NCBI GenBank assembly: GCA_944389535.1
Contig: CALXMS010000001.1
Span: forward strand, 229,202 to 293,201
Direction: 5' to 3'
Length of the DNA stretch: 64,000 bases
From: an uncultured Alphaproteobacteria bacterium
Lineage (GTDB): Bacteria; Pseudomonadota; Alphaproteobacteria; Rs-D84
Part shown: positions 8,950 through 17,733 of the stretch, one piece after another
How the letters are laid out: each line of letters begins with the position of its first letter
Numbering within the stretch: position 1 is the stretch's first letter
Translations under genes and position numbers: made by a program
The notes under the pieces: model-generated
The model's database searches: none
Seen by the model: only the letters and a program-made list of their open reading frames with translations
Told to the model about the DNA's origin: nothing

Positions 8950-10278
8950 ATGAAAAAGTTTTTTTTAGTTTTATGTTTATTGCCAACAAGCGTTTTTGCG
9001 GCAACCGATAATTGTCGCACTATGGAAACAGTGCCAGAAGGAGAATTGACTCTTCAGCAGGTTATAGAACTTGGTTTATGCAGAAACCCAGAAACCGCGT
9101 CTGCATATTTATCATTGGAATCGGCGCGCTTTAATAAAAACGCTGGTTATTCACAGTATTTGCCAAGCGTTAGCGCATCTGGTTCCGCAAGTTTACCTTA
9201 TCGTAATAAAGAATGGTCAGATTGGTCTTATGGTGCTTCTATTTCAGCGTCTTATTTAATATTTGATTTCGGCAAAAGGTTGTCCGATGTTAATCAGTTA
9301 ATTGATACTTGGCGGGCAACCGGCTTTGATTATAGTGAATCTGTTCAAAATTATGTTTACGGAATTATAGGTGCATACTATGCGTTACTAAATGCGGATG
9401 CAGACGTTATTACAGCAAAGGCTGTAATGGAAGTTTCTCAAACCGCAAAAAATACAGCGGATACTAAATTTAAAGCGGGGGCTGTGGCGAAGGCCGACGT
9501 TTTGAAAGCAGACGTTACGTTATCAAGTAGTATATTGGATCTAGAAAGAGCTAAAAACAACCGTGAAATCGCCAAAGGAAACTTATTGGCAAAATTATCT
9601 TTTCCGGCAGATCAAGAGATTAAAATTGCAGATATGTCATCAGATTTCGGTTCAGAATCAGAAAACAAAAGCATTGACGACTTAATTGCAACTGCTCGTG
9701 AAAAACGCCCTGACTTGTTAAGAGCATCTGCAAATAAAGACGCTGCTTGGCATAAAAGAAATAGTGCTTTTTTATCCAATTTACCAAGTATTTCTGCAAG
9801 TGGCAGCTTGTCTTGGAATAATATTCCTTCGGATGTATTTAATGCTGGTCAAGATGAATGGAGCGGCAGCATAGGAATACGCGCTTCTATGCCAATTTTT
9901 GCTGGTTTCGCAAATATGTATAATGTACGTTCAGCGCAGGCAAATTATGAGCGGGCAAAAGAACAAGAACGTTTGACAACAGATAACGCGATGCTAGACG
10001 TTTTTACCGCGTATCAAAATTATAAAACTGCGCAAATGGTATTAAAGCAAACATCTACTTTGTTAAAGTCGGCTCAAGAATCTGAAAACGTTACTGCCGG
10101 TATGTATAAAGTCGGGAAAGCAACAATGTTAGATTGGCAGACGTCTTTGGCGGATTTAGCGGATGCTCATAAACAAAATAATGCGGCAAAATATGATTTG
10201 TTTACAAAACGTGCCGCACTTGCTTTAGCAATAGGAGACATAAAAGAAGGTTTAATGGAGGGAGAACTAGATGAATAA
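8950..10278 (+). CDS. TolC-family outer membrane efflux protein
   Basis: This 442-residue protein begins with a signal peptide (MKKFFLVLCLLPTSVFA) and has the two repeated OEP domains of the TolC family. These form the outer-membrane channel and the long periplasmic alpha-helical tunnel. Repeats are visible in ETASAYLSLESARFNK and DLLRASANKDAAWHK, each followed by a beta segment (SASGSASLPY, SASGSLSWN). ATG 8950 is preceded by TAGGAGAAAAGAGAG; the TTG three bases earlier is less likely. It overlaps the MacA-like gene by 8 bases, making a single translational unit. It is the exit duct for the MacA/MacB system that follows. Confidence 0.9.
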   Translation: MKKFFLVLCLLPTSVFAATDNCRTMETVPEGELTLQQVIELGLCRNPETASAYLSLESARFNKNAGYSQYLPSVSASGSASLPYRNKEWSDWSYGASISASYLIFDFGKRLSDVNQLIDTWRATGFDYSESVQNYVYGIIGAYYALLNADADVITAKAVMEVSQTAKNTADTKFKAGAVAKADVLKADVTLSSSILDLERAKNNREIAKGNLLAKLSFPADQEIKIADMSSDFGSESENKSIDDLIATAREKRPDLLRASANKDAAWHKRNSAFLSNLPSISASGSLSWNNIPSDVFNAGQDEWSGSIGIRASMPIFAGFANMYNVRSAQANYERAKEQERLTTDNAMLDVFTAYQNYKTAQMVLKQTSTLLKSAQESENVTAGMYKVGKATMLDWQTSLADLADAHKQNNAAKYDLFTKRAALALAIGDIKEGLMEGELDE

Positions 10279-11455
10279 AGACGAAAAGAAAAAGAAAGGT
10301 TTTTGGTCGTGGGTAAAGCGCCGTAAATGGTGGATTATATTATTTATAATAATTGCCGGAATATTTGTATATTTTATGGGCGATAACGGTAAAAGCCAAG
10401 GAACCGGTTTTGCAACCGCGACGGTTACTCGTGGTGATATAAGCCAGGTCGTAACGGCTACTGGTGAAATTCAGCCTTTAAACACGATCAACGTTGGGTC
10501 TCAGGTTAGTGGTACGATTGAATCCATTTATGTGGATTATAATTCTAAGGTAAAAAAGGGTGACGTATTGCTGGAGATAGAACCTTCTGTTTTACAAGCC
10601 TCCGTAGATGAAGCATATGCGTCGCTGGTAAGTTCTGAATCTCAACGTAATTACGCCAAAAGCGAATATGAGCGGAATAAGACATTGTTTGACGCTGGTT
10701 TTATATCACGTGCTGAACTAGAACAGTCTCAGACAACATATGAACAAGCGGAACAGAATGTAAATAAAATGCAGTCTCAATATGACCGAGCAGTTACAAA
10801 TCTGGGTTATGCAACTATTACATCACCGGTTGACGGTACGGTAATTTCCCGTCAGGTTGACGTCGGGCAGACCGTAGCCGCGTCGTTTCAAACGCCAGAT
10901 TTGTTTGAAATAGCAGAAGATCTGTCTCAGATGCAAATAGAAACTGCTGTATCAGAAGCTGATATTGGTATGATTGCAGAGGGGCAATCTGTTACATTTA
11001 CTGTTGACGCATATCCTACACAAACGTTTGAAGGGAAAGTACGGCAGGTTCGTTTGTCGCCAACGATTACCTCTAACGTTGTTGTATACACTGTGGTAAT
11101 AGACGTTGATAATAGTGATTTACGTTTAAAACCAGGTATGACAGCATTCGTTACAATTTTAATTTCTGAAAAAAGTGATATATGGAAAGTTCAAAATTCT
11201 GCGCTTATCTTACGTAGTTTTGATGGTATAGTTGCTGATGCAGGTGACGCAACGCCAAGTACTCATCTGGCGATTCAACGTATGGTAGACGGGGAACCAA
11301 CCGTTGTTTTAATTCCTTATAAAAAAGGACTTGTTACTGCGACAGAGACAGAAATTATCTCTGATGAAATTCAAGAAGGTGATAGGGTTATATTCGGCAA
11401 ATATGGTATGACGTCGTCTGGATCATCAAATATGCGTATGGGACCTCCAATGTAA
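10271..11455 (+). CDS. macA: Periplasmic adaptor (membrane fusion protein), MacA-like
   Basis: A 394-residue HlyD/MacA-type adaptor linking the inner-membrane ABC transporter to the TolC duct. After a basic N terminus it has one membrane segment (about residues 19-38, WWIILFIIIAGIFVYF). The lipoyl half-motif GEIQPLNTINVGSQVSGTI and its partner ATITSPVDGTVISRQVDVGQTV flank an alpha-helical hairpin (about residues 100-175). The VSEADIGMIAEGQ and RLKPGMTAFVTI segments are typical of MacA. It overlaps the TolC-like gene and is followed by a strong terminator-like hairpin before the ATPase gene. Confidence 0.9.
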   Translation: MNKDEKKKKGFWSWVKRRKWWIILFIIIAGIFVYFMGDNGKSQGTGFATATVTRGDISQVVTATGEIQPLNTINVGSQVSGTIESIYVDYNSKVKKGDVLLEIEPSVLQASVDEAYASLVSSESQRNYAKSEYERNKTLFDAGFISRAELEQSQTTYEQAEQNVNKMQSQYDRAVTNLGYATITSPVDGTVISRQVDVGQTVAASFQTPDLFEIAEDLSQMQIETAVSEADIGMIAEGQSVTFTVDAYPTQTFEGKVRQVRLSPTITSNVVVYTVVIDVDNSDLRLKPGMTAFVTILISEKSDIWKVQNSALILRSFDGIVADAGDATPSTHLAIQRMVDGEPTVVLIPYKKGLVTATETEIISDEIQEGDRVIFGKYGMTSSGSSNMRMGPPM

Positions 11456-11461
11456 AAAAGT

Positions 11462-11489
11462 GGGGGGGCGTAAATCGCCCCCTTTTTTT
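11462..11489 (+). terminator. Terminator between macA-like and macB-like genes
   Basis: GGGGGCG (11464-11470), loop TAAAT, CGCCCCC (11476-11482) and a run of seven T. It lies inside what would otherwise be one operon with the ATPase and permease, so it may attenuate rather than fully end transcription. Confidence 0.75.
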
Positions 11490-11542
11490 ATGATTTTTGT
11501 TTCATAAATGATATAATATTATGGTTACAGAGAGAATATGAT

Positions 11543-12286
11543 ATGAAAAAAAACAAAGAAAAAAAATCAGATATTAATATAATCTCCATGAATAAAATCT
11601 GTAAGAGCTTTCCTGTTGAAATGGGTGGCGAACAGCAGGTTTTGTTTGATATAACGTTTGACGTCAATCAGGGAGAATTCGTTTCTATTATGGGACCATC
11701 TGGCAGCGGTAAATCAACGTGTATGAATATAATCGGAGCCTTAGATACCCCCACAAGCGGTACGTATAAATTGTACGGAAATGATATAACACATCTTTCT
11801 TCAGACGAATTGGCGGTCGTAAGAAACGAATATATCGGTTTCGTTTTTCAACAGTTTAATTTATTGTCTAAACGAAGCGTATTAGATAATGTAATGATGC
11901 CGTTAATGTATCGAGGCTTTCCTATGTCCGAAAGAATCAGGAAGGCTCGTGAAATGTTAAAACGTGTCGGATTGGAAAAGTTTGAATCTTATTTACCTAC
12001 ACAATTGTCTGGTGGAATGAAACAGCGTGTTGCGATCGCACGTGCTTTGGTGGGAAACCCAAAGTTAATTTTAGCAGACGAACCGACGGGCGCGTTGGAT
12101 AGTAAAATGGGTAACGATATTTTACAATTTTTTAAGCAATTGAACCAAGAAATGGGGATAACAATCGTAATGATTACTCATGAATTTGAAATTGCTCAAT
12201 ATTCTAATCGTCTAATTCATATATACGACGGAAGAATAACATATGACGGAAAAGTTCCAAAAGATGAAAAAGTGTTACAGAAATAA
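11543..12286 (+). CDS. ABC transporter ATP-binding protein, MacB-type
   Basis: This 247-residue nucleotide-binding subunit has Walker A GPSGSGKS (51-58), the Q loop in FVFQQFNLL, the ABC signature LSGGMKQR, Walker B LILADEP followed by the D loop TGALD, and the H-loop histidine in VMITHE. The sequence belongs to the MacB/LolD/FtsE group that powers type VII ABC systems. Here the ATPase is a separate polypeptide; in E. coli MacB it is fused to the permease. The permease gene starts 26 bases downstream. Substrate cannot be deduced; macrolides, toxins or lipids are possible for this family. Confidence 0.92.
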   Translation: MKKNKEKKSDINIISMNKICKSFPVEMGGEQQVLFDITFDVNQGEFVSIMGPSGSGKSTCMNIIGALDTPTSGTYKLYGNDITHLSSDELAVVRNEYIGFVFQQFNLLSKRSVLDNVMMPLMYRGFPMSERIRKAREMLKRVGLEKFESYLPTQLSGGMKQRVAIARALVGNPKLILADEPTGALDSKMGNDILQFFKQLNQEMGITIVMITHEFEIAQYSNRLIHIYDGRITYDGKVPKDEKVLQK

Positions 12287-12312
12287 AATATATAATACAA
12301 ATGGATTAAAGA

Positions 12313-13530
12313 ATGACATTAAATGACATTTTAAAAGAATCATGGCTGTCTATAAGCGGAAATAAAATTCGTTCGTTTTTGACGGTCTTGGGTATAGTTA
12401 TTGGTGTAATGGCCGTTGTTATAATGGTTGCAGTGGGTGAAACCGTTTCAAAGCAGATTAGCGATCAATTTTCTTCTCTTGGAACGAATACCATAATGAT
12501 ACGTGCCGGCGCCGCACAAAGCGCTGGTGTCAGAACAGGAAATAGACAAACTTTGACAATACAGGATGCCGAATTCATAGGTAAATTACCGGATGTTGCC
12601 TCATACAGTCCTGTTCAAAATGCTGCTGTCCAAGTTATTTATGGAAATCAAAACTGGGCAACATCAATGGTCGGCGCTTATCCCGGTTATGAACAAGTTC
12701 AAAACTTAGAAATGAAATATGGTACATTTTTTAATCAATCGGCAGTCAGAAATGCTTCTACATATGCTATAATTGGCCCACAGACTGCAGAAGAACTTAA
12801 TATGCCGGAAAACCCAGTCGGTGAAATAATTCGCGTTCAGAATACACCTTTGACTGTTATAGGGGTTACTAAAGAACGTGGGGATTCCGCTATGGGAAGC
12901 CAAGATGATATGCTAATAGTTCCCATAACCACGCTTAAAAAGCGTCTACAGGGAAGTCGCTTTCCAAATTCTGTAAGCATGGTCACGTTAAAACTAGTAG
13001 AAGGGGCAGATAATGCGCTGGTGATAGAGCAGATAACTGCGTTACTTCGAGAACGCCATAACTTAGCAGATGACGCAGCAGATGATTTCCAGATTATGGA
13101 TATGAAACAGGTTATGGAAGCTATGGACACTGTGACTGGTTATATGACATTGTTATTAGTCGCAATTGCTGCGGTTTCTTTGTTGGTCGGTTCTATTGGA
13201 ATTATGAACATGATGTTAGTATCCGTGGCAGAACGTACCCGTGAAATAGGTATTCGAAAAGCGATAGGCGCCCGTGAAAGACATATTATAACCCAGTTCT
13301 TATCAGAGGCGATTTTAATATCCTTCATCGGTTCTATGGCTGGTTTAATACTTGGTGTGGGGCTATCACAGGGAATCGGACGTTTTGTGTTGGGGTATGA
13401 TGTACCTTTTAGCGCTTGGCCTGTTGTGGTATCAGTTACAGTTGCCGTAGTTGTTGGGTTGGCTTCCGGCGTTATGCCTGCGATGAAAGCGGCCAAACTT
13501 AACCCAATAGATAGTTTAAGATACGAATAA
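12313..13530 (+). CDS. ABC transporter permease, MacB/FtsX family
   Basis: A 405-residue type VII ABC permease with the MacB layout: an N-terminal membrane helix (about residues 21-41), a large periplasmic MacB_PCD domain (about 50-240) and three C-terminal helices forming the FtsX domain. MNMMLVSVAERTREIGIRKAIGA is the conserved cytoplasmic coupling segment, and PAMKAAKLNPIDSLRYE the usual C terminus. With the preceding ATPase, MacA-like adaptor and TolC-like duct it makes a complete tripartite efflux machine that expels substrate from the periplasm. The transcript ends at the terminator shared with gpsA. Confidence 0.92.
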   Translation: MTLNDILKESWLSISGNKIRSFLTVLGIVIGVMAVVIMVAVGETVSKQISDQFSSLGTNTIMIRAGAAQSAGVRTGNRQTLTIQDAEFIGKLPDVASYSPVQNAAVQVIYGNQNWATSMVGAYPGYEQVQNLEMKYGTFFNQSAVRNASTYAIIGPQTAEELNMPENPVGEIIRVQNTPLTVIGVTKERGDSAMGSQDDMLIVPITTLKKRLQGSRFPNSVSMVTLKLVEGADNALVIEQITALLRERHNLADDAADDFQIMDMKQVMEAMDTVTGYMTLLLVAIAAVSLLVGSIGIMNMMLVSVAERTREIGIRKAIGARERHIITQFLSEAILISFIGSMAGLILGVGLSQGIGRFVLGYDVPFSAWPVVVSVTVAVVVGLASGVMPAMKAAKLNPIDSLRYE

Positions 13531-13531
13531 T

Positions 13532-13555
13532 AAAAACCCGCATTTGCGGGTTTTT
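13532..13555. terminator. Bidirectional terminator between permease and gpsA
   Basis: AAAAACCCGC with its complement GCGGGTTTTT around a short ATTT loop, between two converging genes. T-runs occur on both strands. Confidence 0.8.
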
Positions 13556-13556
13556 G

Positions 13557-14423
13557 TTATGACAAGTTCATCTTATTTTGCATTTCGATTAGCATCGGTG
13601 TTTCTACACCAAGGTTTTTGGCACGTCTTATTAAACCAGATAAAGCAAAAATACCTTCTACGGTGCCAACTAATTCTTCTCCTTTTGCTATTGCCATACC
13701 CCCTGCGAAATTACGACTTGTGGCAGAAGTTGCAGATAAAAACAAATCCCCTATTCCGCATAAATCTAAGAAAGTAGATAGATTTGCACCACTTTTTAAA
13801 CCTATTTCGACAACCTCATTCCATGTGCGGGTAAATAACAATGCCCGTTCGTTTTCTCCTTTTGCGGAAATTGAATTATAACCGCATATAAGCGCAACAG
13901 CATTTTTCCCAACACCACATATTTCTGTACCTATTACGTCATTGCTGGTATGAATATATAATAAATTTAATATTTTCTTACCTACCTCAAGAGCCTTCGG
14001 GGTACCGGCAAGCGTACTTCCTGTTGGAACCCCACGTGCAACTTCTGCCGCAAATTGTGGACCAGATAAAACACCGTAATCTTTAGCCTCTGGTAACTCT
14101 GCGGCCATTATTTCTGACATAAAACACCCAGTTGAGCTTTCTGCACCCTTTGTACATATTATTATAGGCTGATTTGCATATGTTGGTTTCGCTTTTTTTA
14201 ACGTTTCACGAAAGTACGCGGCCGGAGTTACAATTAACCATGCGTCACATTTTGCAATATCTTTCATATCTTTTGTTATTTGCAGCGTACTTGGCGTTTC
14301 TATACCATCAAATTTTTTAAATTCCCCGTCATAAGACCATAGAATAACATCCGCACCACCGCGTGCAGATATAATAGATAGCGCAGTTCCCCATGCGCCA
14401 GCCCCTATTACACCGATTTTCAT
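13557..14423 (-). CDS. gpsA: Glycerol-3-phosphate dehydrogenase [NAD(P)+]
   Basis: GpsA reduces dihydroxyacetone phosphate to sn-glycerol 3-phosphate for phospholipid synthesis. The Rossmann motif GVIGAGAWGTAL is at residues 4-15; GVLSGPQFAAEVARG and the catalytic-lysine region VGKNAVALICGYNS follow. GIGDLFLSATSATSRN corresponds to the family motif GLGDLxLTCTS..SRN. At 288 residues it is shorter than the usual ~330, with losses spread over the N-terminal domain and C terminus rather than one truncation. Its ATG overlaps the stop of the TPR gene by 4 bases, so it is the second gene of a two-gene operon. Confidence 0.92.
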   Translation of the reverse strand: MKIGVIGAGAWGTALSIISARGGADVILWSYDGEFKKFDGIETPSTLQITKDMKDIAKCDAWLIVTPAAYFRETLKKAKPTYANQPIIICTKGAESSTGCFMSEIMAAELPEAKDYGVLSGPQFAAEVARGVPTGSTLAGTPKALEVGKKILNLLYIHTSNDVIGTEICGVGKNAVALICGYNSISAKGENERALLFTRTWNEVVEIGLKSGANLSTFLDLCGIGDLFLSATSATSRNFAGGMAIAKGEELVGTVEGIFALSGLIRRAKNLGVETPMLIEMQNKMNLS

Positions 14424-16033
14424 TTTACTTCCCTTAATTTTTCCTGAATTTTTGGGACAATAACTAAACCATCATCTGATAATTCAATGGCTCGCAAATA
14501 TGCGTCGCGTGCCAATTTTTTGTCCCCAATGGCGACATATAAATCGCCAAGTTGTTCAAATAGTGACGAACAAGACACAGAAATCTCGCCCACGCGGGCT
14601 AAGACCTCAATAGCAGGTTCGACACCTTCTCGCACGGTTATAACATGTGCAAGGGTATCCCATGCCAGTATGTCTGTGGGATCTTGTTTTACAAGCGTCA
14701 TGGCATAGTCATATGCATTTTCAATTTCTCGCCCTTCTGATGCCCATATCTTGGCCTGTAATGCTAATATTTCACCGTCTAAGGGTAACGTCTTAGCGGC
14801 TTCGTGTAAATCATCTTGGGCTTTTTTGATATCGCCAAACATGTAATAAATATGCGCCCTGCTCTTTAAAAAGAACGCTTTTCCAAGATCCGTTAATTTT
14901 TCGTCTTCTAATGCTATGTTTATAACGCGTAAGGCAGAACGACGATTCCCTTGCTGGATGTTGTAAGCGATAAGCCTGTTTATAGCTGGTACGAATAATG
15001 GGTTTTCTTTGGTTGCTTTTTCTAATAGTTTTATATCCCCGCTTTTTTCTGCCTGTCTTAATACCGCGAAAAGATAGAATGGGCTATCTGTTTTAATATT
15101 ATTGAAATATTCTGCATAATTGCCGACGTTATTATAGAAAAATTGACCTAAATAGTAATTTATCGCATCACTTTTTTTACCAATGTCGGGACTTGTTATT
15201 TGCGCAAAACGTAGCAATAAAATAGATAAGTCTGAATACATCATTATCTGCGTGTGTGATACCGTTTGAATCAAGCTGAAAGCCAGTTCGTTTTTTAACC
15301 CAGAAAACATAGACCAATCTGGAACGTTGTCATAATCTAACATATACATTCCGCCAGGTCGTGCTGTGAATTCATCATGAAGTTTATGGGCAGAATCCAT
15401 AAGATTGTTATGATTATAGAAAGACATTAAATATAAATAATCATTTATATTCATAAAATCTACGCGAACGTTCGAAAAGGATTCTGTTGCTTTTTTTATA
15501 TCGCCCTTCTCTGCATAGATTTGACCGCTGATGAAATTTTTCCAAGAATCATTGGTAGGCAAGTTTTTAATAAATTTTAATGCATCCTTTTCCTTATCTA
15601 CTGCCACAGACGCCCATACACGCAATGGCGCCGCTAAGGCGGACTCATCTTTTTTGTGCCGTTGATATAACGCATCCCAGTCATCTTTTTGAACAAGATA
15701 TGCGTCATAAATTAAGCGAGAAGCAGCATTTTTTTCTTCTTCTAAAATAATCGCCTGCTCTGGCATTTCACCGCTTAAAAACTGGGATAAAAATTTTGTA
15801 GATTGAACCACGGGATAATCCGTATCGGTCAGCATTTCAGAGAATTTAGAGGCGTTTTTAAAGTCATTAACATAAATAGCATGTTGTGCCGCAAGAAAAG
15901 CACCATATTTGCTATCCGGATAAATATGATTGTTTGGTAAATTATGCGCATTATGATACCATATTCCACCGGCAGTTATGATAATAACCGCCATAAGTAA
16001 AACGCCTATAAATAATGTTTCTGCTTTTTTCAT
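14420..16033 (-). CDS. Membrane-anchored TPR-repeat protein
   Basis: A 537-residue protein with one N-terminal membrane helix (about residues 8-26, LFIGVLLMAVIIITAGGIW) and a large soluble part made of helical repeats. Clear TPR-like units occur at residues 365-540, for example AFFLKSRAHIYYMFGDIKKAQDDL and FEQLGDLYVAIGDKKLARDAYLRAIEL. The protein probably faces the periplasm as a protein-protein scaffold. It is translationally coupled to gpsA and divergent from rsmG, with only 26 bases between the two start codons and no ribosome site for either. I assign no specific function. Confidence 0.75.
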   Translation of the reverse strand: MKKAETLFIGVLLMAVIIITAGGIWYHNAHNLPNNHIYPDSKYGAFLAAQHAIYVNDFKNASKFSEMLTDTDYPVVQSTKFLSQFLSGEMPEQAIILEEEKNAASRLIYDAYLVQKDDWDALYQRHKKDESALAAPLRVWASVAVDKEKDALKFIKNLPTNDSWKNFISGQIYAEKGDIKKATESFSNVRVDFMNINDYLYLMSFYNHNNLMDSAHKLHDEFTARPGGMYMLDYDNVPDWSMFSGLKNELAFSLIQTVSHTQIMMYSDLSILLLRFAQITSPDIGKKSDAINYYLGQFFYNNVGNYAEYFNNIKTDSPFYLFAVLRQAEKSGDIKLLEKATKENPLFVPAINRLIAYNIQQGNRRSALRVINIALEDEKLTDLGKAFFLKSRAHIYYMFGDIKKAQDDLHEAAKTLPLDGEILALQAKIWASEGREIENAYDYAMTLVKQDPTDILAWDTLAHVITVREGVEPAIEVLARVGEISVSCSSLFEQLGDLYVAIGDKKLARDAYLRAIELSDDGLVIVPKIQEKLREVK

Positions 16034-16046
16034 AGTTAAAATATGC

Positions 16047-16052
16047 TACAAT
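16047..16052 (+). promoter_or_regulatory. Possible -10 box of rsmG
   Basis: TACAAT lies 7 nt before the rsmG ATG at 16060. A good -35 is not visible. No Shine-Dalgarno sequence fits between, which suggests a leaderless mRNA. Confidence 0.35.
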
Positions 16053-16059
16053 AATCTTT

Positions 16060-16617
16060 ATGAATAATAAAGAAAAATTTAATCGATACGCAGAACTATT
16101 ACGAAATTGGTCTGTTCGTATGAATCTGGTTGCCCCAAGCACGTTAAACGATATAGAAAATCGTCATTTTGCAGATAGTGCACAGTTGGCAGACGTTTTA
16201 CCAAAAGACGCACACGTTATTGATTTAGGCAGTGGTGCCGGTTTTCCTGGGGTTGTTTTGGCAATTCTTGGCTGGCAAGTTGTGTGCATAGAATCTATAG
16301 GTAAAAAAGTTACGTTTTTAAAAGAAGTAAAAAAAGAACTAAAATTGAATAATTTGACGGTATATCATGGCAGAGTCGAAAATTTTATTTCTGCCCTGCC
16401 CCAAGATGATAAAATTGTTTTTACGGCACGGGCTTTCGCACCGCTTGTAAAAATATTAGATTATGTATCGGGTACACATTATCCGTTGGTTTTATTAAAA
16501 GGCCGGGAAATACCGGCAGAAATATCAATTGCGCAAACAAAATATAAGTTTGATTACGATTTGATTCCGTCAAAAACAGGAGACGGTTTTATAACTATAA
16601 TAAAAAACGACCGGTAG
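16060..16617 (+). CDS. rsmG: 16S rRNA (guanine-527-N7)-methyltransferase
   Basis: RsmG (GidB) methylates G527 of 16S rRNA using S-adenosylmethionine. The 185-residue protein shows the N-terminal NRYAELLRNWSVRMNLVA, the SAM-binding loop VIDLGSGAGFPGVVLAI, ESIGKKVTFLKEV and the VFTARAFAPL segment where the family has a conserved Arg-Ala pair. Length is slightly below the usual ~205. In many alphaproteobacteria rsmG directly precedes parA; here a minus-strand gene flanked by parS-like palindromes intervenes. Confidence 0.93.
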   Translation: MNNKEKFNRYAELLRNWSVRMNLVAPSTLNDIENRHFADSAQLADVLPKDAHVIDLGSGAGFPGVVLAILGWQVVCIESIGKKVTFLKEVKKELKLNNLTVYHGRVENFISALPQDDKIVFTARAFAPLVKILDYVSGTHYPLVLLKGREIPAEISIAQTKYKFDYDLIPSKTGDGFITIIKNDR

Positions 16618-16631
16618 TTTCATATGAAACA
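16616..16631. promoter_or_regulatory. parS-like palindrome 1
   Basis: AGTTTCATATGAAACA contains the perfect 14-bp palindrome GTTTCATATGAAAC. It matches 13 of 16 positions of the classical parS sequence TGTTTCACGTGAAACA; two of the three differences are the central CG to TA change. It lies at the end of rsmG, 1.1 kb from parA. ParB binding is inferred from similarity and location. Confidence 0.5.
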
Positions 16632-16649
16632 ACAAATATTATATTGATA

Positions 16650-17549
16650 TTAGTGTGTTTTTTGGTTGGTAAAAAATACTAAATTTGGTTGAACGGACTG
16701 GCATACAACGGAATCGACAGTGTTTAATAATTTTTGTTTTTGTGTTTGGCTTGCCGCATTCCATATGTTTGCGTTACCGTTTTTTGATGTGAATTGCCAT
16801 AATGGCGCCCATTTGCCCTGCTCTGGAATGAATGTCCAATAATCTGGTTTGTTGTGCAGGTCATAGAAAAAGAATTTATTTGTAGATTTGTTTTGTACCG
16901 CGTTTAATATTGTTGTTTTGTATATTCCTCTGCTTATTTCTTTTAAAAAATGCTCTGTTGCGCACTCTATTATTATGTCGGCAATTTGTTGATTGTTAAA
17001 ATCCAAAGGCCAAGTTAAATTTTGTTTTGTTGCTATTTCTGTTATTTGTTTTTCGGCTTTTTTTATAAAAAGTCGATTCGTTGGAATAGAGACGCCTTTT
17101 TCATATTTATAGTCCAAGGCTTCGATTATTTCTGCAGCAGGGGCGATTATTTCATTTTGTGCCGCGATTGCGCCACGCGTCATAGGTGGGTGACGCCATG
17201 TATCTTTGGTTAAATATGATTTAATAGCGTGTTCTTTTTCGTGACGTAATGTTAGCCTAAGTTGATTGTTATTGATTGCACAAAACTGTTGTGTTTTGTT
17301 GTTTGTGCTGTTGGTTTTAAAGTATTTTAATATTATTTTATTAGAATTTGGTAAATACACGCCTGATGCAACCGGCCTGTTTTCTTTAACTATCTCGTCT
17401 GTTATTATAACCGTATCGGTTTTAATAGATAATTCTATAATTTTTTTATCTAATTTTTTTTCTTTGGGTAAAGTATGACGCATTTGAGTGTTTGCGCAAA
17501 AATAAAGCACACAAAAAGACGCTAAATAATATATTTTTTTAAACTTCAT
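16650..17549 (-). CDS. Putative secreted HExxH metallopeptidase-like protein
   Basis: A 299-residue protein that I cannot assign to a family. A hydrophobic N terminus (KKIYYLASFCVLYFCA) looks like a signal peptide. Residues 103-107 read HEKEH, an HExxH zinc-site pattern in a helix (LRLTLRHEKEHAIKSYL), and Glu133 or Glu140 downstream could be the third ligand as in gluzincins. These features suggest an exported zinc protease, but a chance HExxH cannot be excluded. The gene lies on the minus strand between rsmG and parA, which are normally adjacent, and is bracketed by two CATATG-centred palindromes. It has no visible ribosome site. Confidence 0.6.
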   Translation of the reverse strand: MKFKKIYYLASFCVLYFCANTQMRHTLPKEKKLDKKIIELSIKTDTVIITDEIVKENRPVASGVYLPNSNKIILKYFKTNSTNNKTQQFCAINNNQLRLTLRHEKEHAIKSYLTKDTWRHPPMTRGAIAAQNEIIAPAAEIIEALDYKYEKGVSIPTNRLFIKKAEKQITEIATKQNLTWPLDFNNQQIADIIIECATEHFLKEISRGIYKTTILNAVQNKSTNKFFFYDLHNKPDYWTFIPEQGKWAPLWQFTSKNGNANIWNAASQTQKQKLLNTVDSVVCQSVQPNLVFFTNQKTH

Positions 17550-17598
17550 GATATATACATATAATCAAAATAAAAGATTTGTCAACTAGCGTGGTTTT

Positions 17599-17614
17599 TA
17601 TTTCATATGAAACT
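17599..17614. promoter_or_regulatory. parS-like palindrome 2
   Basis: TATTTCATATGAAACT shares the core TTTCATATGAAA with the site at 16616-16631 and matches parS at 12 of 16 positions. It lies 120 bases before parA. The pair brackets the gene at 16650-17549. Confidence 0.45.
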
Positions 17615-17667
17615 AAAAGTAATATTTTGTTTTTAGTTGTTTTTTTATGTTTTGTTTTATAATTGTC

Positions 17668-17697
17668 TTGACTGGATTTGTTTTTTTATTCTATTCT
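17668..17697 (+). promoter_or_regulatory. Possible promoter of parAB
   Basis: TTGACT (17668-17673), 18-nt spacer, TATTCT (17692-17697), about 37 bases before the parA ATG. Confidence 0.4.
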
Positions 17698-17733
17698 TGG
17701 AATGTTAAATAAGATTATTAAGCAGGATTGATA

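Noticed and set aside
12837..13496. Open frames antisense to the permease gene
   Set aside because: They are shadows of a clearly conserved MacB-type permease; no ribosome site or family similarity.
14202..14216. GTTTCACGAAAG as a parS site
   Set aside because: It lies in gpsA coding sequence and lacks the right half of the palindrome.
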